Below are positions 1 to 10,176 of a DNA stretch of 28,069 nucleotides, piece after piece (within the stretch, counting starts at the first letter, position 1; each line of letters opens with the position of its first letter). The notes beneath the pieces were generated by a model. It ran no database searches, had not been told where the DNA came from, and worked only from the letters and a program-made list of their open reading frames with translations. The translations under genes were made by a program, and so were the position numbers. The stretch lies in contig NW_014577568.1 of assembly GCF_000485595.1 (NCBI RefSeq), forward strand, positions 24,991 through 53,059, given 5' to 3'. Source of the stretch: Priapulus caudatus. Its lineage: Eukaryota > Priapulida > Priapulimorpha > Priapulimorphida > Priapulidae.

Positions 1-459
1 TTATTATTACTATTATTGCTATTATTATTGCAAAAACACGGGGCAGCCCATGGCTGGCACGCTTCTAATCATAATTGTTGCCTGCCAACCTGCAATGCAC
101 ATGTGTCTGCAATGCATAGAGATTAGGTGGGTGCGAAAGTGTAGCTGATATATTTGTTCGAATTGGCTACGAAAGTCAAACAAGAATAAAGAAGACTTAT
201 GGCTAAGACACAAATGAATTTATCAGCAGAACACCAGACACCAGATGAGCCCTGTCGCACTGCAGCACTTGTGTGATTATTATTACGATATATGATTGCT
301 AGACTATGTTATTGTATACCGTATGACTAACATAATGAAGATTCATATTGCAGCCTTTTGGTTTAATGATCAATTGCCACTATCTGACATACTTCTTAAA
401 TTACTACAAACCACTTAAACTTTTGAACTTAAAAATGTTCTATTATATTGTTCTTATAG
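1..459. other. Intron or upstream flank of MRPS7, no gene seen
   Basis: This AT-rich stretch begins with a TTATTA-type simple repeat (about 1-30) and ends in a splice acceptor (ttcttatag, ending at 459) that opens the first visible MRPS7 exon. It is therefore most likely intron. I see no additional exon with homology to uS7m in it, so the mitochondrial targeting peptide and N-terminal half of the protein should lie to the left of the window. Confidence 0.5.
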
Positions 460-2834
460 ACATTCACACAAATAAAGAGAACACAACTAGCCAAATACCA
501 TGCAGCACCAGATGATATGAGAAGCAGTGTGGAGTGCAACCCAGTCACAATCTTTCACATGGCTATCGAAAACTGCAAGCCTCTACTAGTCTTACAGTCT
601 GTGAAGAGAGGTGCTGTGACATACCAGGTAGTATTGTAGCGCCAACCTTTATTACACCTTTAGTATAATTGAATATATGTGGTGATCAAGGTAATTTATG
701 AACGCGATTGATGTATATCAGAAGTAATTAATGACAAATAAATTTTTAGCCACCATCCTTAAAGTTGAGTCAATATTTGCATTGATATTTAATTTTTGTC
801 TGTGGTTGGTTGCATAGTTCAAAGTATGTCCTCAAATATCTGTGAAAAAACTTACTTTTCATGGATACTTGCTTTCGTTCTTTTTAACATTGATGCCGAT
901 GGGTGAGAAACAGACGTACCTGCCTGGCTCCGGTTCTAATAATTAAGTTGAACCTATACTAGCTAACTGTTCTTCTATCTCTAGTAATTCTTGTTGCACT
1001 TGACAGTAATTGTGGTCATGGTATATGTGGAAAGCCATAATAAATAGGTAAAACTGTTAAATTTAAATGTTATGTGCAGCCTGCTCACAGTCAGCACTTT
1101 CTCGAAGTGCGTAAGGTGTAAACACAAGGTGTAAACACAAGGTGTAAACACAAGGTGTAAACACAAGGTGTAAACACAAGGTGTAAACACAAGTGTGTTT
1201 GTGTGTAATTATAATTCCATAGCAACGATTGCTGTTTAAATACAAAACACGTGAACTATAAATCCCTGCCGTGCCTCCTGCGAGTTTCTCCACATCACGC
1301 GCTGTCGCCAGCTGTACAATTTGGGCGCACACATACAAATCAGCAGCAACTGTTTAGAAAACCATGTCGTGTACAAATACGATTTATGTCAAAACGAAGG
1401 AAGCTACATGGTTTCTAATAATACTGGAAGATAAAGTAAGGACATGTGAACAGAAAAAGCTGAAGTCTGTATACATTTATATTTTTATTGACATCAAACT
1501 CGTAAGACAGAATGTAGTGAAATCAGCATCCAATACGTGTCAAACTTCTTGGTCATGATTCACCCCTGATGTGTTTGAAATGAATTATTGTTGGATCGCA
1601 ACATGGAATATATGGGTTGGAAGTGATTTTCCTAGATTAAGCCAGATTTTTACTGCCATAACTACATCACACAGATTTCGAAGTGTCCGCTAATATCCTA
1701 CATATCGCAACAAGAAATAGTTGTAGTTGTAAATGTCACTGGTCGCACTTGTGCCTATCGGTTGAACCCAGCAGGAAATTTGCAGAGCTAATGTTGGCAT
1801 TGCATTGCTGTCTTTTGTAGGTACCCATTCCTGTGAGGGAGAAGGAGAGAGAGTTCCTAGCTATGCAGTGGCTGAGAGAGGTGTGTCGGGATAAGCACCG
1901 GACCGTTCACATGGACATTAGACTCGCACAGGAACTAATCGATGCATCAGAGAACACGGTAAGCATAGGTTGCTGTAAGACCTCACTGAGCTGGTTGCCA
2001 GTCTATGTACTTGTTAGTTATTAAAGGCATAATAAGCCCATTGATTATGCAATGTTGATAAATGCTAGAGTAACTGGCACCTTGTGTAGTTAATAAGTAC
2101 ATAACCTTATAGCCAAACGCATATTAGTTTGTCCAATATCACTGCTGGTTACAATACAAACAAAACTTCAAATCGGTTGTTGATATGTATCAACGTATTA
2201 TTTACGTGCCGTAAATGTCATCCAGGAGTCAAGTGATGACGTAAACATTTGTGCGGCCCGTATGTTTTGGACGCCAGATGAAATGGAGGTGTCAGCGGTG
2301 TAACCACGGCCATGGACTAAACATGGAAATGGAGTAAAACATCACGTACTAATCACGGACGCACGTGGACAGCCCTGATAAAAAAGTTCCTTATCACGAG
2401 TGTCCATGTTTACGAAATCACTGATGATAGCATTGCGTACGGCCGAGCATGCGTGCGAAAATGTCCAGTGCACTATAAATCTGTATCACACCCGCTTCGC
2501 CGGCAGCGGTTTGAAACTGTAAACAACTGATTTTTGGACTGCGGATTCAACTAGACCTTTCTTAGTAACCAGCAGTGATATTGGACAAACTAATACGCGT
2601 TTGGATGTAAGGTTATGTACTTATTAACTACACAAGGTGCCAGTTACTCTAGCATATTAGCTCTTTTTATGCCTTTAAAAGTTATTGTGATTAAAAAATG
2701 CTGAGAGCTGAATATTGCTCACTGTGAGGAGAACACTTGTGTTCTTACAGGGGATGACAGTGAAGAGGAAGCAGGATCTTCATAGACAGGCAGAAGCAAA
2801 TCGTGCGTACGCTCACATGCGCCTTGGCAGATAG
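460..2834 (+). CDS. MRPS7: Mitochondrial ribosomal protein uS7m, C-terminal three exons
   Basis: Three exons, 460-627, 1821-1958 and 2751-2834 (stop TAG), splice in phase 0 at every joint and give the last 129 residues of uS7m, the small-subunit mitoribosomal protein that binds the 3' domain of 12S rRNA in the head. Exon one carries QLAKYHAAPDD and ECNPVTIFHMAIENCKPL, exon two VPIPVREKEREFLAMQWL and CRDK, exon three KRKQDLHRQAEANRAYAH. These match the animal uS7m pattern (ECNP-TIFH-A-NC-P, FLAMKW, KRKHDLHKMAEANRALAH) as known for the human protein of about 242 residues. Donors are GTAGTA and GTAAGC, acceptors TTTTGTAG and TTCTTACAG. No stop or shift is seen, so this looks like a functional gene. 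The first exon may continue upstream only through introns outside the window. The last intron (1959-2750) holds a MITE. Confidence 0.88.
628..1820 (+). other. MRPS7 intron with short minisatellite
   Basis: This 1.2-kb intron has a GTAGTA donor and a TTTTGTAG acceptor. Apart from the 13-bp tandem repeat listed separately I see no coding sequence. The short open frames here lack homology I can recognise and are not supported. Confidence 0.6.
1109..1194 (+). repeat. 13-bp minisatellite (AAGGTGTAAACAC)
   Basis: About six perfect or near-perfect copies of a 13-bp unit with core TGTAAACACAAGGTGT across unit joints. The same core occurs in the 35-bp minisatellite at 17036-18910, so the two arrays may share an origin. 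The GTAAACA heptamer also matches the forkhead core site. Confidence 0.9.
2021..2678. mobile_element. Foldback MITE with about 91-bp inner arms
   Basis: Positions 2062-2152 and 2565-2655 are near-perfect reverse complements over about 91 bp. The outer ends also pair: TTAAAGGCAT at 2021-2030 with ATGCCTTTAA at 2669-2678. The flanks show AGTTA on both sides (ending at 2020 and starting at about 2681 with an extra A or two), a possible target-site duplication. There is no transposase frame inside, so this is a non-autonomous inverted-repeat element in the last MRPS7 intron, same-sense insertion being harmless to splicing. The superfamily cannot be told from the ends with confidence. Confidence 0.8.
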
Positions 2835-3158
2835 ACACAAATGGAGCATTTCTGCAGATGGCGCTAGTAGTTAACTAATGTCAAAGGTGCTGACAGGCCG
2901 ATACTGTAACAGCTTTGATCCAGTAACACCCAGAAAATCTATATCATTGGGAATTTGGGTAACAGTAGAATAACTGCACTGCCATAGATAACTCATCTAT
3001 AAAGTTTTCCCATTGCTTGAAAATTTTTCAGTATACCGTGGTTTGTAAGTGCATTGTTCTGTTAATCTGTCTTCTTTGTTTGTGCCTCGATACGTATTCT
3101 GAAACTGGGCTTCAACCCTTTTTCAAATATATTATCAGGAGTGTCATAATATAGAGGA
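2835..3158. other. Spacer between MRPS7 and the KDZ gene
   Basis: AT-rich 3' flank of MRPS7. I see no second gene here. A short open stretch after a TTATCAG acceptor-like site (3138 onward, reading ECHNIEELIYDETPDFM) runs into the 75-bp duplicated block at 3159-3233 and stops at TAG shortly after; whether it is a decayed exon is unknown. Confidence 0.4.
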
Positions 3159-3233
3159 ATTAATATATGATGAAACTCCTGATTTTATGATATGTTTATG
3201 TGGTGCTATACAGACAGTTGTTACACACATGTA
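3159..3233 (+). repeat. 75-bp block duplicated at 5882-5956
   Basis: These 75 bases are identical to 5882-5956, about 2.7 kb downstream. Identity starts and stops abruptly at both ends. It is open in one frame in both copies (LIYDETPDFMICLCGAIQTVV) but I do not recognise the protein. The second copy lies at the left edge of an insertion that disrupts the KDZ locus. Confidence 0.9.
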
Positions 3234-3235
3234 TT

Positions 3236-3300
3236 AGCCAATCAGGTAGCGTTACCAGGCGCATGCGCACACATAGATGCCATTATCGGCCATTTTTATG
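3236..3300 (+). promoter_or_regulatory. Putative promoter with CCAAT box and NRF1-like site
   Basis: A CCAAT box at 3238-3242 is followed by the palindromic GGCGCATGCGCA at 3258-3269, which fits the NRF1 consensus except for its first base, and then by GGCCATTTTT, which resembles a YY1 site. They lie 80-140 bases upstream of the ATG at 3379. This would suit a TATA-less promoter for the KDZ gene, but no start site can be read from sequence alone. Confidence 0.45.
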
Positions 3301-3378
3301 TTTGCTGTGCGCATCTGCAACACTGCATGATCTCTACTAATATACTACTTACTATACTATATATAGTAGTACTGGAAT

Positions 3379-3583
3379 ATGAATCGGTTTCATACATCAA
3401 AGAAACCTAGAAAAGTGAAAAGGCTAGTTTCTGATGGCAGGAAACTGAAGACAGTTTATGTTAGGCGTTTGCCACCTAACAGTAACATAGTAGTAAACGA
3501 GACTGCAGAACGAGGAGACAATACAGCAGAGACGGACACCATTCTCTTGGCCTCGACCTCGGCCTCGACCTCGGGTGTGCCTG
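3379..3583 (+). CDS. Candidate first exon of KDZ gene
   Basis: An ATG opens a lysine/arginine-rich stretch (MNRFHTSKKPRKVKRLVSDG, then VRRLPPNSN), which fits a nuclear DNA-binding N-terminus. A GTAGAT donor at 3584 leaves phase 1, which matches the phase needed by the CxC2 exon at 5392, giving GVP then APRTHAERMQ. The end of the exon is a short GACCTCGGCCTC repeat encoding a Ser/Thr-rich tail. An alternative first exon at 4904 has the same phase. No family homology was recognised in this exon itself. Confidence 0.5.
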
Positions 3584-4081
3584 GTAGATAGTAAATTTAT
3601 TAGTCGTTATAAATATAGTAAAAATTAAATTTTAGTAGTGGTTATCTGATCAATACCCCCTGGCTATTGCGTTTGTGTCTAACTAGATTCAACAGACTAC
3701 TATAACTATAAGTATAACAGGGTAACGGTTTCTTCTGGGAGAAAATTAGACAAAGGAGGTAATGCCTGGCCAGTTTGCTGTTTGGGAAAAAAACGCACAT
3801 AATGGATTCAATTGCAGGATGTATTGATATACTTAGTTATAGGTATATAGATACAGGATATACTTATCAGTTATCAGTAAATACAGGAACATTTTCACAA
3901 CGGCAATGTTAAATTTGACAACGGCGGTGCACCACTGTGCCTCTTAGTCTTGTGTATAACTATAAGAAACCCTGTATAAGTATAATAATATACGTACAGG
4001 TCATTGCAAATGCAATACCTGCACTTCAGTCACATTCGTAATTATGAATAAATAATGAACTCTGTCTGACGCTAAAGGGCC

Positions 4082-4148
4082 GGACACACTAGGCGATTTT
4101 ATTGGGCGACTTAATTGGAGTGGGGGGTGAAAATCGCCTAATGTGTCC
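4082..4148. mobile_element. Small foldback, solo MITE ends
   Basis: GGACACACTAGGCGATTTT at 4082-4100 pairs with 4130-4148 on the opposite strand (18 of 19 bases), separated by 29 bp. The layout is that of a miniature inverted-repeat element or a collapsed pair of terminal repeats from a cut-and-paste transposon. No coding content. Confidence 0.55.
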
Positions 4149-4903
4149 AGTCAGTCGCCGCTGATTCAATCGCATCGATCAAAACGTTTTAATATTATCA
4201 GGAGTAGATAATAGGGAAGGAGTGTGACATCAATAAACAAGGGAAATTCGTCATTTACTAGCCTTATAATACCTACGATTTACTACGCGTAACTCATCCA
4301 ACTTGAGCTCAAATCGTACACCGTACATTTGCCTAGAATCGTGCGAAATCGTTTCCTCGTATACACCCGCAATCCGGAGATACAGACTAAAACGTACGAC
4401 ACGATGAACCATTCTTTGGCCATCAATCCAAATGCACTGCCCGCCTCATATTCAAACAAAAGGCAGATACGTACACTGGCGCGCGCTTGCTGTGCTTGCT
4501 CATCGGAATGTCGAATGTGGCGGTGTGGCTCGCGGGGAGATTGGACATCGACGCAACACTCGACGAGCTAATCATGACCTATTTGCAGCTAGTATGCCCC
4601 CCACCCCCAACCGAAATCAGCAGCAGCTCTGCGGCTCAGCGTTAGCGTGTATAACCGACTGCGCAATAGCACATCTGGAGTCTATCAATAAACAATAATA
4701 TTGCTGTTAGACTCCTGCTCACGTGCAGAGGTTCGTGTACACGTTGCTATGACTATATTGCTGTCACTGCGTCATGTAAATAAATAGAGCGGTACGATCG
4801 CTGGTGAGCAAGTTTGTATATATCTTGTATATTCTGTATGTATATATCTTGTATATTCTGTAATAATCTGTAACTGTATATATAATATCTGCAAATTATC
4901 ATC

Positions 4904-5074
4904 ATGGATAGCACACCAGTAAAGTGTGCGGGTACTAGTGCTCTTCCTCAAACACCACGACGATCCCCTAGACTCGCCCTAAAGAGGAAAATAATAGGCC
5001 GTGAACATAGCTATAGTGTGCATGGAACTCATCAGATAACGAAGTTGATATTTCACTTATCGCATAGATACTAA
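4904..5074 (+). CDS. Small open frame, alternative first exon candidate
   Basis: ATG at 4904 opens 56 codons beginning MDSTPVKCAGTSALPQTPRR and followed by SPRLALKRK, a proline/basic composition often seen at nuclear-protein N-termini. It follows a CpG-richer stretch that could be a promoter. A possible GTGTGC donor inside it (about 5022) would leave phase 1 and could join to the CxC2 exon at 5392. I do not recognise the peptide; the frame could equally be chance. Confidence 0.3.
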   Translation: MDSTPVKCAGTSALPQTPRRSPRLALKRKIIGREHSYSVHGTHQITKLIFHLSHRY

Positions 5075-5098
5075 CCCAAGTTGGGTTAGTATCTATGC
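5062..5098. repeat. Perfect palindrome, 18-bp arms, 1-base centre
   Basis: Arms 5062-5079 and 5081-5098 are exact reverse complements (GCATAGATACTAACCCAA on the left) around a single G. Nothing coding explains it. Confidence 0.95.
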
Positions 5099-5391
5099 TT
5101 ATCGGCTCTAGCGAGAAACAACAGAACAAAGAGATGCACGCCAATGTTCCGCGTCGCTGCACGGCTACAGGCTACAGCATACAGGCTACAATAGCACTCG
5201 CCCGTTGCGTCTATGGTTTCGCCGATGTCCAATCTCCCAATGTCCAAATGGAAATGAGTCTTAGTATCCATGCAGCTGTGTGTCTAAATTGTGGTGTGCC
5301 ATAGTGTGTTGTGTGTCAGTGCAGTATGTAGATGGCATAAAGGTGATGGGGAAAATGCAGGTGACTTAAATCAATGACTGTCTTAATTTTA

Positions 5392-5631
5392 GCTCCACGA
5401 ACACATGCAGAGCGAATGCAACGATTGCTGAGTGGATGGGAAAAGATAAGGGAAGATATCACGGCAACGAGGCTTGAGGAGATGGCGCCTGCCACTACTG
5501 TGTGCAGCATGTGTGACGCGGCCGACGCTGCAATTAAGTGTATGGAATGTGGGCCATGTGTCTACTATTGTGCCACTTGTTGTGAAAGGGTTCACAGGCA
5601 TACACTTTTCCACGAACCACTCAAATGGAAT
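5392..5631 (+). CDS. KDZ gene exon: CxC2-like cysteine cluster
   Basis: This exon starts after TTTTAG and ends at a GTAAGT donor. It encodes a helical lead (HAERMQRLLSGWEKI) and then a zinc-binding cluster: CSMCDAADAAIKCMECG, CVYYCATCCERVHRH, HEPLKWN. The C-x2-C pairs followed by histidines are the hallmark of the CxC2 domain that accompanies KDZ transposases and is related in layout to B-box zinc fingers; it probably helps bind DNA or partner proteins. Entry phase 1, exit phase 0, matching the exon at 8654. Confidence 0.8.
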
Positions 5632-5843
5632 GTAAGTGTCAGTTGTTTTTTAACTTTGTCATTAGTTTGGTTTCAACTTCACTTGTCTTCAATTGGTGCT
5701 GTATGGAATGAACATAATGGCATCAATGAACATGAAATAATTAATGCATGAATGATAGCTTGAATTGCTATGTTTTTTCTTATAGCATTGTATATGTATA
5801 CTGTATAATATATATTTGTTTATCGATTGTTTCCATATTTTTG

Positions 5844-5881
5844 TTGTTATTTTAGGGCTCCCTCTATCTGCCTGTCGACCT
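5844..5881 (+). repeat. 38-bp direct repeat, left copy (duplicated exon start)
   Basis: Identical to 8642-8679. It copies the end of an intron with its TTTTAG acceptor plus the first 28 bases of the exon at 8654 (GSLYLPVDL). Here it is followed not by the rest of that exon but by the 75-bp block shared with 3159-3233, so it is a dead partial exon. Confidence 0.95.
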
Positions 5882-8641
5882 ATTAATATATGATGAAACT
5901 CCTGATTTTATGATATGTTTATGTGGTGCTATACAGACAGTTGTTACACACATGTACAAGTATATAATATCCAGAACACTGTGATGTGTAGCAACCATGT
6001 GGTCACGGACATGATCTATCTCACGGATTTTACGGTATGTGTGTCTGGATTGTTGGCTATGTAGATATTATATCATAAGCATACATACATAAGGTGTAGT
6101 TTCCTGGAACAAATACTACCCATTATGTAAACATTTCTGGGGCTTTGTATTAGCGAAAGTACTACTAATGAAGAAAGTATTCCACGTGCCATAAAACTCT
6201 GATATAAAAACCATGTCAGGAACGTAAGATGAATAAACACGTTTTTTTTACAAAAACTATATACAGAAGCTTTTTTATTTTTCCCCAAGTTTTAGCTTAT
6301 TTACAATTGGCATTTTATGCGTGCCAAGCATGGCTATATATACAAGAGAGTCAAACGGTTTTTAACACGACAAGTAATTCTTTCTTCTGTTTCACTGCGT
6401 AACACAATAGCAACGTTGAGGTCCAATACCAACTTAGTCTGTCTGTCTGTCTGTCCGTCTTCTAATTGTTTTGCTTCTGCCGAAACAGCCTGCCATTCCT
6501 ATGCTACTGAGATAAGACAAGCACACGTGCTGACATCTCTCTATGTGCTGGATGGTGCAGGTTGTGTGACATGCGTTCTGTGTGCCTCCATGTACGAACC
6601 CTCTAACAAACAAACTCACAGATATCTGCCTCGCAATCCTTTACTGCCTGAAGTCTGACCCCGTCTAAACAACTTGCATTCAATAAAATCAAATTAAATA
6701 ATGAAAATAAAGCTCACATAGATATGTGAGGTCATTTCGTAGAGCAACGTTAAATTTGTGGGATTTGCATACACGTGTTGCGTGCCTTTTAAAATACTAT
6801 AATAAAACGGTATTGCATACGTGTTCACAATAACAATTTTCTCTTCCGTGAGCAGTTTTACAGTAAACTAAATATGAAGCTCACAATTTGCTGACTATAT
6901 ATTGTGCTCTTAGAGGTCCCTCTAATACAGCACTGCTTCATGATTGCTTACATGGTGATATATACTTTGTAAAAGCAAACCTAAAATTTCTAGCACTACA
7001 AATTCTTCTGACTTTTTTTACTACTATACAATAAAAACGTTTTTTTAGTTATAATAGCACAGAGGCAGAAACTGTTAGTGTAAGTGGGTGGCTAGTAGGT
7101 GCAGTGGCATTTACACTTGAAGTGACTACAAATCAGTGACTGTATTGGCACAAAAGTGACACATGACCTTGCAGAGTGGGCACCACGAAGAGGAGAGTAC
7201 AACTAAGTATTTAATAATCTGCATAATCATTATCTGTTCTTCTGACATAGAAGTGACGAGTTGCTACCAAGTTTAAATAGTTACTACGCCAACCAGAAAT
7301 CAACGAATACATAAATATGCCTTGCACTTGATCACACGAATTGACACGAATGTGAGCATGCAAGGCAGATGCTGGGACAGGATCACAACAACAGCCTCTC
7401 CCGTCACAGCTAGACTGCCATGCTGAGATTCAACTATAGATATACACAAACGTGTGTTTATATATGTCTATGATTCAACCAAACCGATAAGCTTCGTGGC
7501 TTGTAAAAAGTTCAATACAAGATGGAAATTCTGTGTTAAACACTTGTTATCTTTTTGTAATCTCAGCGCCCCTACTTTGACTTTGACCTTGAGCAAACTT
7601 TGCACAGCGCTGGAGTTAACTCCCCTTGCTGATAACCGATATACTGCTTTCTAGCTGTTCACACAATCGAAAAATGACACAGTTTTAGATACGATCTTTT
7701 AAATTTGGCCCAGCCAAGGCCAATGTTTCCATTGAACTGTGGATGCCTAGCAAAATATAGCACACACGTCGTATTTGAAAGTTAACGCATGTGAATATAA
7801 CTCTGAATGTTATGCATTCAGTGTATGTACAGCACTTTACGCACAGAGATAATTTATATAATAATGGCAAGAAACCACAAGAGAAATCGCCAAACCGAGA
7901 CGATTACAGGTTGTCGTGTCGTAGATATTGTACATGCACTACCAGCAGCAAACCACAGCTTATATATATGAGCCTATTATAACATGGTATAGGAATATAG
8001 ATAGTTTAATAAAGTGTTGCATGTTTAATAAAAAGCCAGTTGTTTTACTAACACTTGATACTAATAATGGAGAGAAATCATGTTTATCAACCACAAGCAT
8101 CAAATGTTACCAGAATGGTGGCAACTAAATCCATAACACGTGCATCTTATGAAGAATATAACACTTATAATGCAACTAGTGCATTAGGTTTGGTACAATT
8201 GTTATATATCTGGTTTACACGTGTATACACGCTGTGTTATATGTGTCATGTACACAAATATAATATCATCGTGCATGTGACAATACTTCAAGTGTACAAT
8301 AGTCACTAAGTGAGAAGAGAGCCTCAGATCTAGAATGAATCCATCTGTCTAGTGTTTCACTATTAACCTAAGGAAGCAACTTTTGCTGATTGGGGTCAGA
8401 AAGATATTATATACTGCTGTAGCACCAAAACAACCAAATATGAAACCATTATTATTGTGTTAGCCAATAGTAAATACAGTAGTACTGCATTGTAAGATAC
8501 GACAACACTGGTCGATGCCACCTTGGAGACCAACATCACCTTATGACATTCACTTACACGTGTGTGTGTGTGTATGTATGTATGTATATATATATATATA
8601 CGACTGCTGTTACTGCTGCTACTGCTACTGCTGCTGTTACT
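5882..8641. other. 2.76-kb insertion between 38-bp direct repeats
   Basis: The segment is bounded by identical 38-bp repeats and opens with the 75-bp block copied from 3159-3233. The rest is AT-rich. A CTGT microsatellite lies near 6438 and a TG/TATG/TA tract plus TGCTAC triplets at 8560-8640. An open frame at 6317-6658 has no recognisable homology and low-complexity surroundings, so I do not call it a gene. No transposase or reverse transcriptase is visible. Confidence 0.6.
8562..8640 (+). repeat. Compound microsatellite (TG, TATG, TA, TGCTGY)
   Basis: Runs of TG, then TATG, then TA (8562-8601), followed by CTGCTGTTACTGCTGCTAC triplets up to the acceptor of the next KDZ exon. Confidence 0.9.
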
Positions 8642-8653
8642 TTGTTATTTTAG

Positions 8654-8728
8654 GGCTCCCTCTATCTGCCTGTCGACCTTAAGACTACACTGATGCGAAA
8701 GGATCAGCATTACTGTGGGCAACAGCTA
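8654..8728 (+). CDS. KDZ gene exon (GSLYLPVDL)
   Basis: Twenty-five codons between TTTTAG and a GTATGT donor, phase 0 at both ends: GSLYLPVDLKTTLMRKDQHY then CGQQL. It continues the CxC2 region after HEPLKWN. Its first 28 bases and the preceding intron end are duplicated at 5844-5881. Confidence 0.7.
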
Positions 8729-8940
8729 GTATGTCATCACACTACAAGTTGTTAGTATAAAAGGTATAAACTTCTTGATATAGAGTTGAAACTTTAACAC
8801 AATACCAACATTGTTGTCTGTGCATTTATTTACCAAAAAACACAATACAGTACGTACTGAGTACATGCAGCTATATGCAATATATATAGAAACAATATGT
8901 TTAATAATTTACTGACTTTTAAATACATACAGGTAGACAG

Positions 8941-9159
8941 CAGACCTGCACAGTAACGGTGTGTAGGTGCGAGGAAGCTGCTGTCACCTTAATCAGGTAT
9001 AATCTGTGGCCAGCAACTCCTACCAATCCGAAAATTGCGTTTGACATGATGCTAATGGAACTGCTGTCAGTGATGCAGCTCGAGTGTCACATGCCTGCCA
9101 AGACATTTTGTGCGGCTCTGGGCTATATGACTGCACCAAAAACCACATCGTCTGCAAAT
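8941..9159 (+). CDS. KDZ gene exon (CRCEEA, LWPATPTNP)
   Basis: Seventy-three codons, phase 0 at both ends, using the acceptor GTAGACAG. It encodes QTCTVTVCRCEEAAVTLIRY, NLWPATPTNPKIAFD and LECHMPAKTFCAALGYMT. The C-x-C followed by W/LPATPxxPxxAF is a signature that links the cysteine cluster to the catalytic part in KDZ proteins. No disruption is seen. Confidence 0.85.
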
Positions 9160-9321
9160 GTATATATGTATATAAATATTCATTTCTTATCATCGCATGA
9201 ATATTCTTCCTATCACGTGCACACCCTCAATGTTAGCACCTGTAACCTGTTACTTAAAATCTAAATAGAAAAAACAATAATTATCAGGTGTTATTCTGGT
9301 ATGGGACGTACTGCACAATAT

Positions 9322-9355
9322 CAAGAGCTAATAAATACGTATTTATTAGCTCTTG
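9322..9355. repeat. Perfect 34-bp palindrome without spacer
   Basis: Bases 9322-9338 (CAAGAGCTAATAAATAC) are followed directly by their exact reverse complement at 9339-9355. It lies in a KDZ-gene intron. Similar in size to the palindrome at 5062-5098 but different in sequence. Confidence 0.95.
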
Positions 9356-9890
9356 CCGATATACATAGTATTAATCGATGGAGCTATGAATAATATTGTT
9401 CAGTAATTTGAAAAAATTCTACAAAAAATGATTCATGGCAATTGGACACTAAATGTGCATTTATTTTTAATACATAGTTGTTGCTCACAAAATATATATA
9501 TATTTATTTGCTTTCCTTCAAGTTTTTTGCTAATACTTTCAACGTTCAGTCAGTGCAGATACTACCGAAACCTCCAGCTGTGTCCGCGAGAATAACCAAT
9601 TGCAGTCACTTTTTGGGTTGAGACTCTTTGATTAAAAAAAGCGAAGAGCTCATTCTCATATTGTTTCTGCGGTCGGAAAGATACAAACTGGGCAGTAAAC
9701 TGGTGGTTGACAGATAATGTTTATGTTCTGCTAACTTTTTCAGGTAATGCATGGTTCATTGCTGCATGAGTAATTATGATAACGCCCCAGATTACACGCA
9801 CAGCACCTTTACCATGACAGAGCTAAATACATATACACTGATTCAAGTGTAATATTCATTTGTTTTGGTAGATGGGTAAGATGGAGGGTA

Positions 9891-10027
9891 GGGGGGCACA
9901 TGCGTCAGTGTGTGTGTAGGGGTTGCACATGCGTCGGTGTGTGTAGAGGGTAGACGCGTCGGTGTAGGGGGGCCACATGCGTCGGTGTGTGTGGGGGTGG
10001 TACACGCGTCGGTGTAGGGGGGCACAA
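9891..10027 (+). repeat. G-rich minisatellite (ACATGCGTCGGTGTGTG)
   Basis: Five to six degenerate units of about 25-35 bp with core GCGTCGGTGT followed by G runs. Located in the KDZ intron between 9159 and 10177. Open frames on the minus strand here are by-products of the repeat. Confidence 0.85.
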
Positions 10028-10176
10028 TGTTGAATTAAGTCGGCTGGGTTTGGTGTTCGTTCCAGGTATTAAAATTGATTCGCTTGATATCCTTGACCTG
10101 TATTAGATTTTATACAGCACAAAAAGCAGTTCAATCTTGGTGCTAACTGTCAGTGACTAATTATCATTGCTTTCAG

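Larger units (their letters stand above)
3584..5391 (+). other. First KDZ intron or intergenic, CpG-richer middle
   Basis: If exon 3379-3583 is real this is its intron. It holds a short foldback (4082-4148), a CpG-richer stretch at about 4270-4700, a duplicated 24-bp TGTATATATCTTG unit at about 4813-4861, an alternative start exon (4904) and a perfect palindrome (5062-5098), each listed separately. No other gene is supported. Confidence 0.5.

Noticed and set aside
5854-5945. Exon reading GSLYLPVDLLIYDETPDFM as the real continuation of the CxC2 exon
   Set aside because: It is a chimera of a duplicated exon start and a copied block and soon hits a stop; the copy at 8654 continues into family-like sequence in phase.
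6317-6658. 113-codon open frame in the insertion
   Set aside because: No recognisable motif, contains a CTGT microsatellite and lies in sequence without other coding signs.
9843-10025. Thr/Pro-rich minus-strand peptide repeat as a gene
   Set aside because: It is the translation of a G-rich minisatellite inside an intron.
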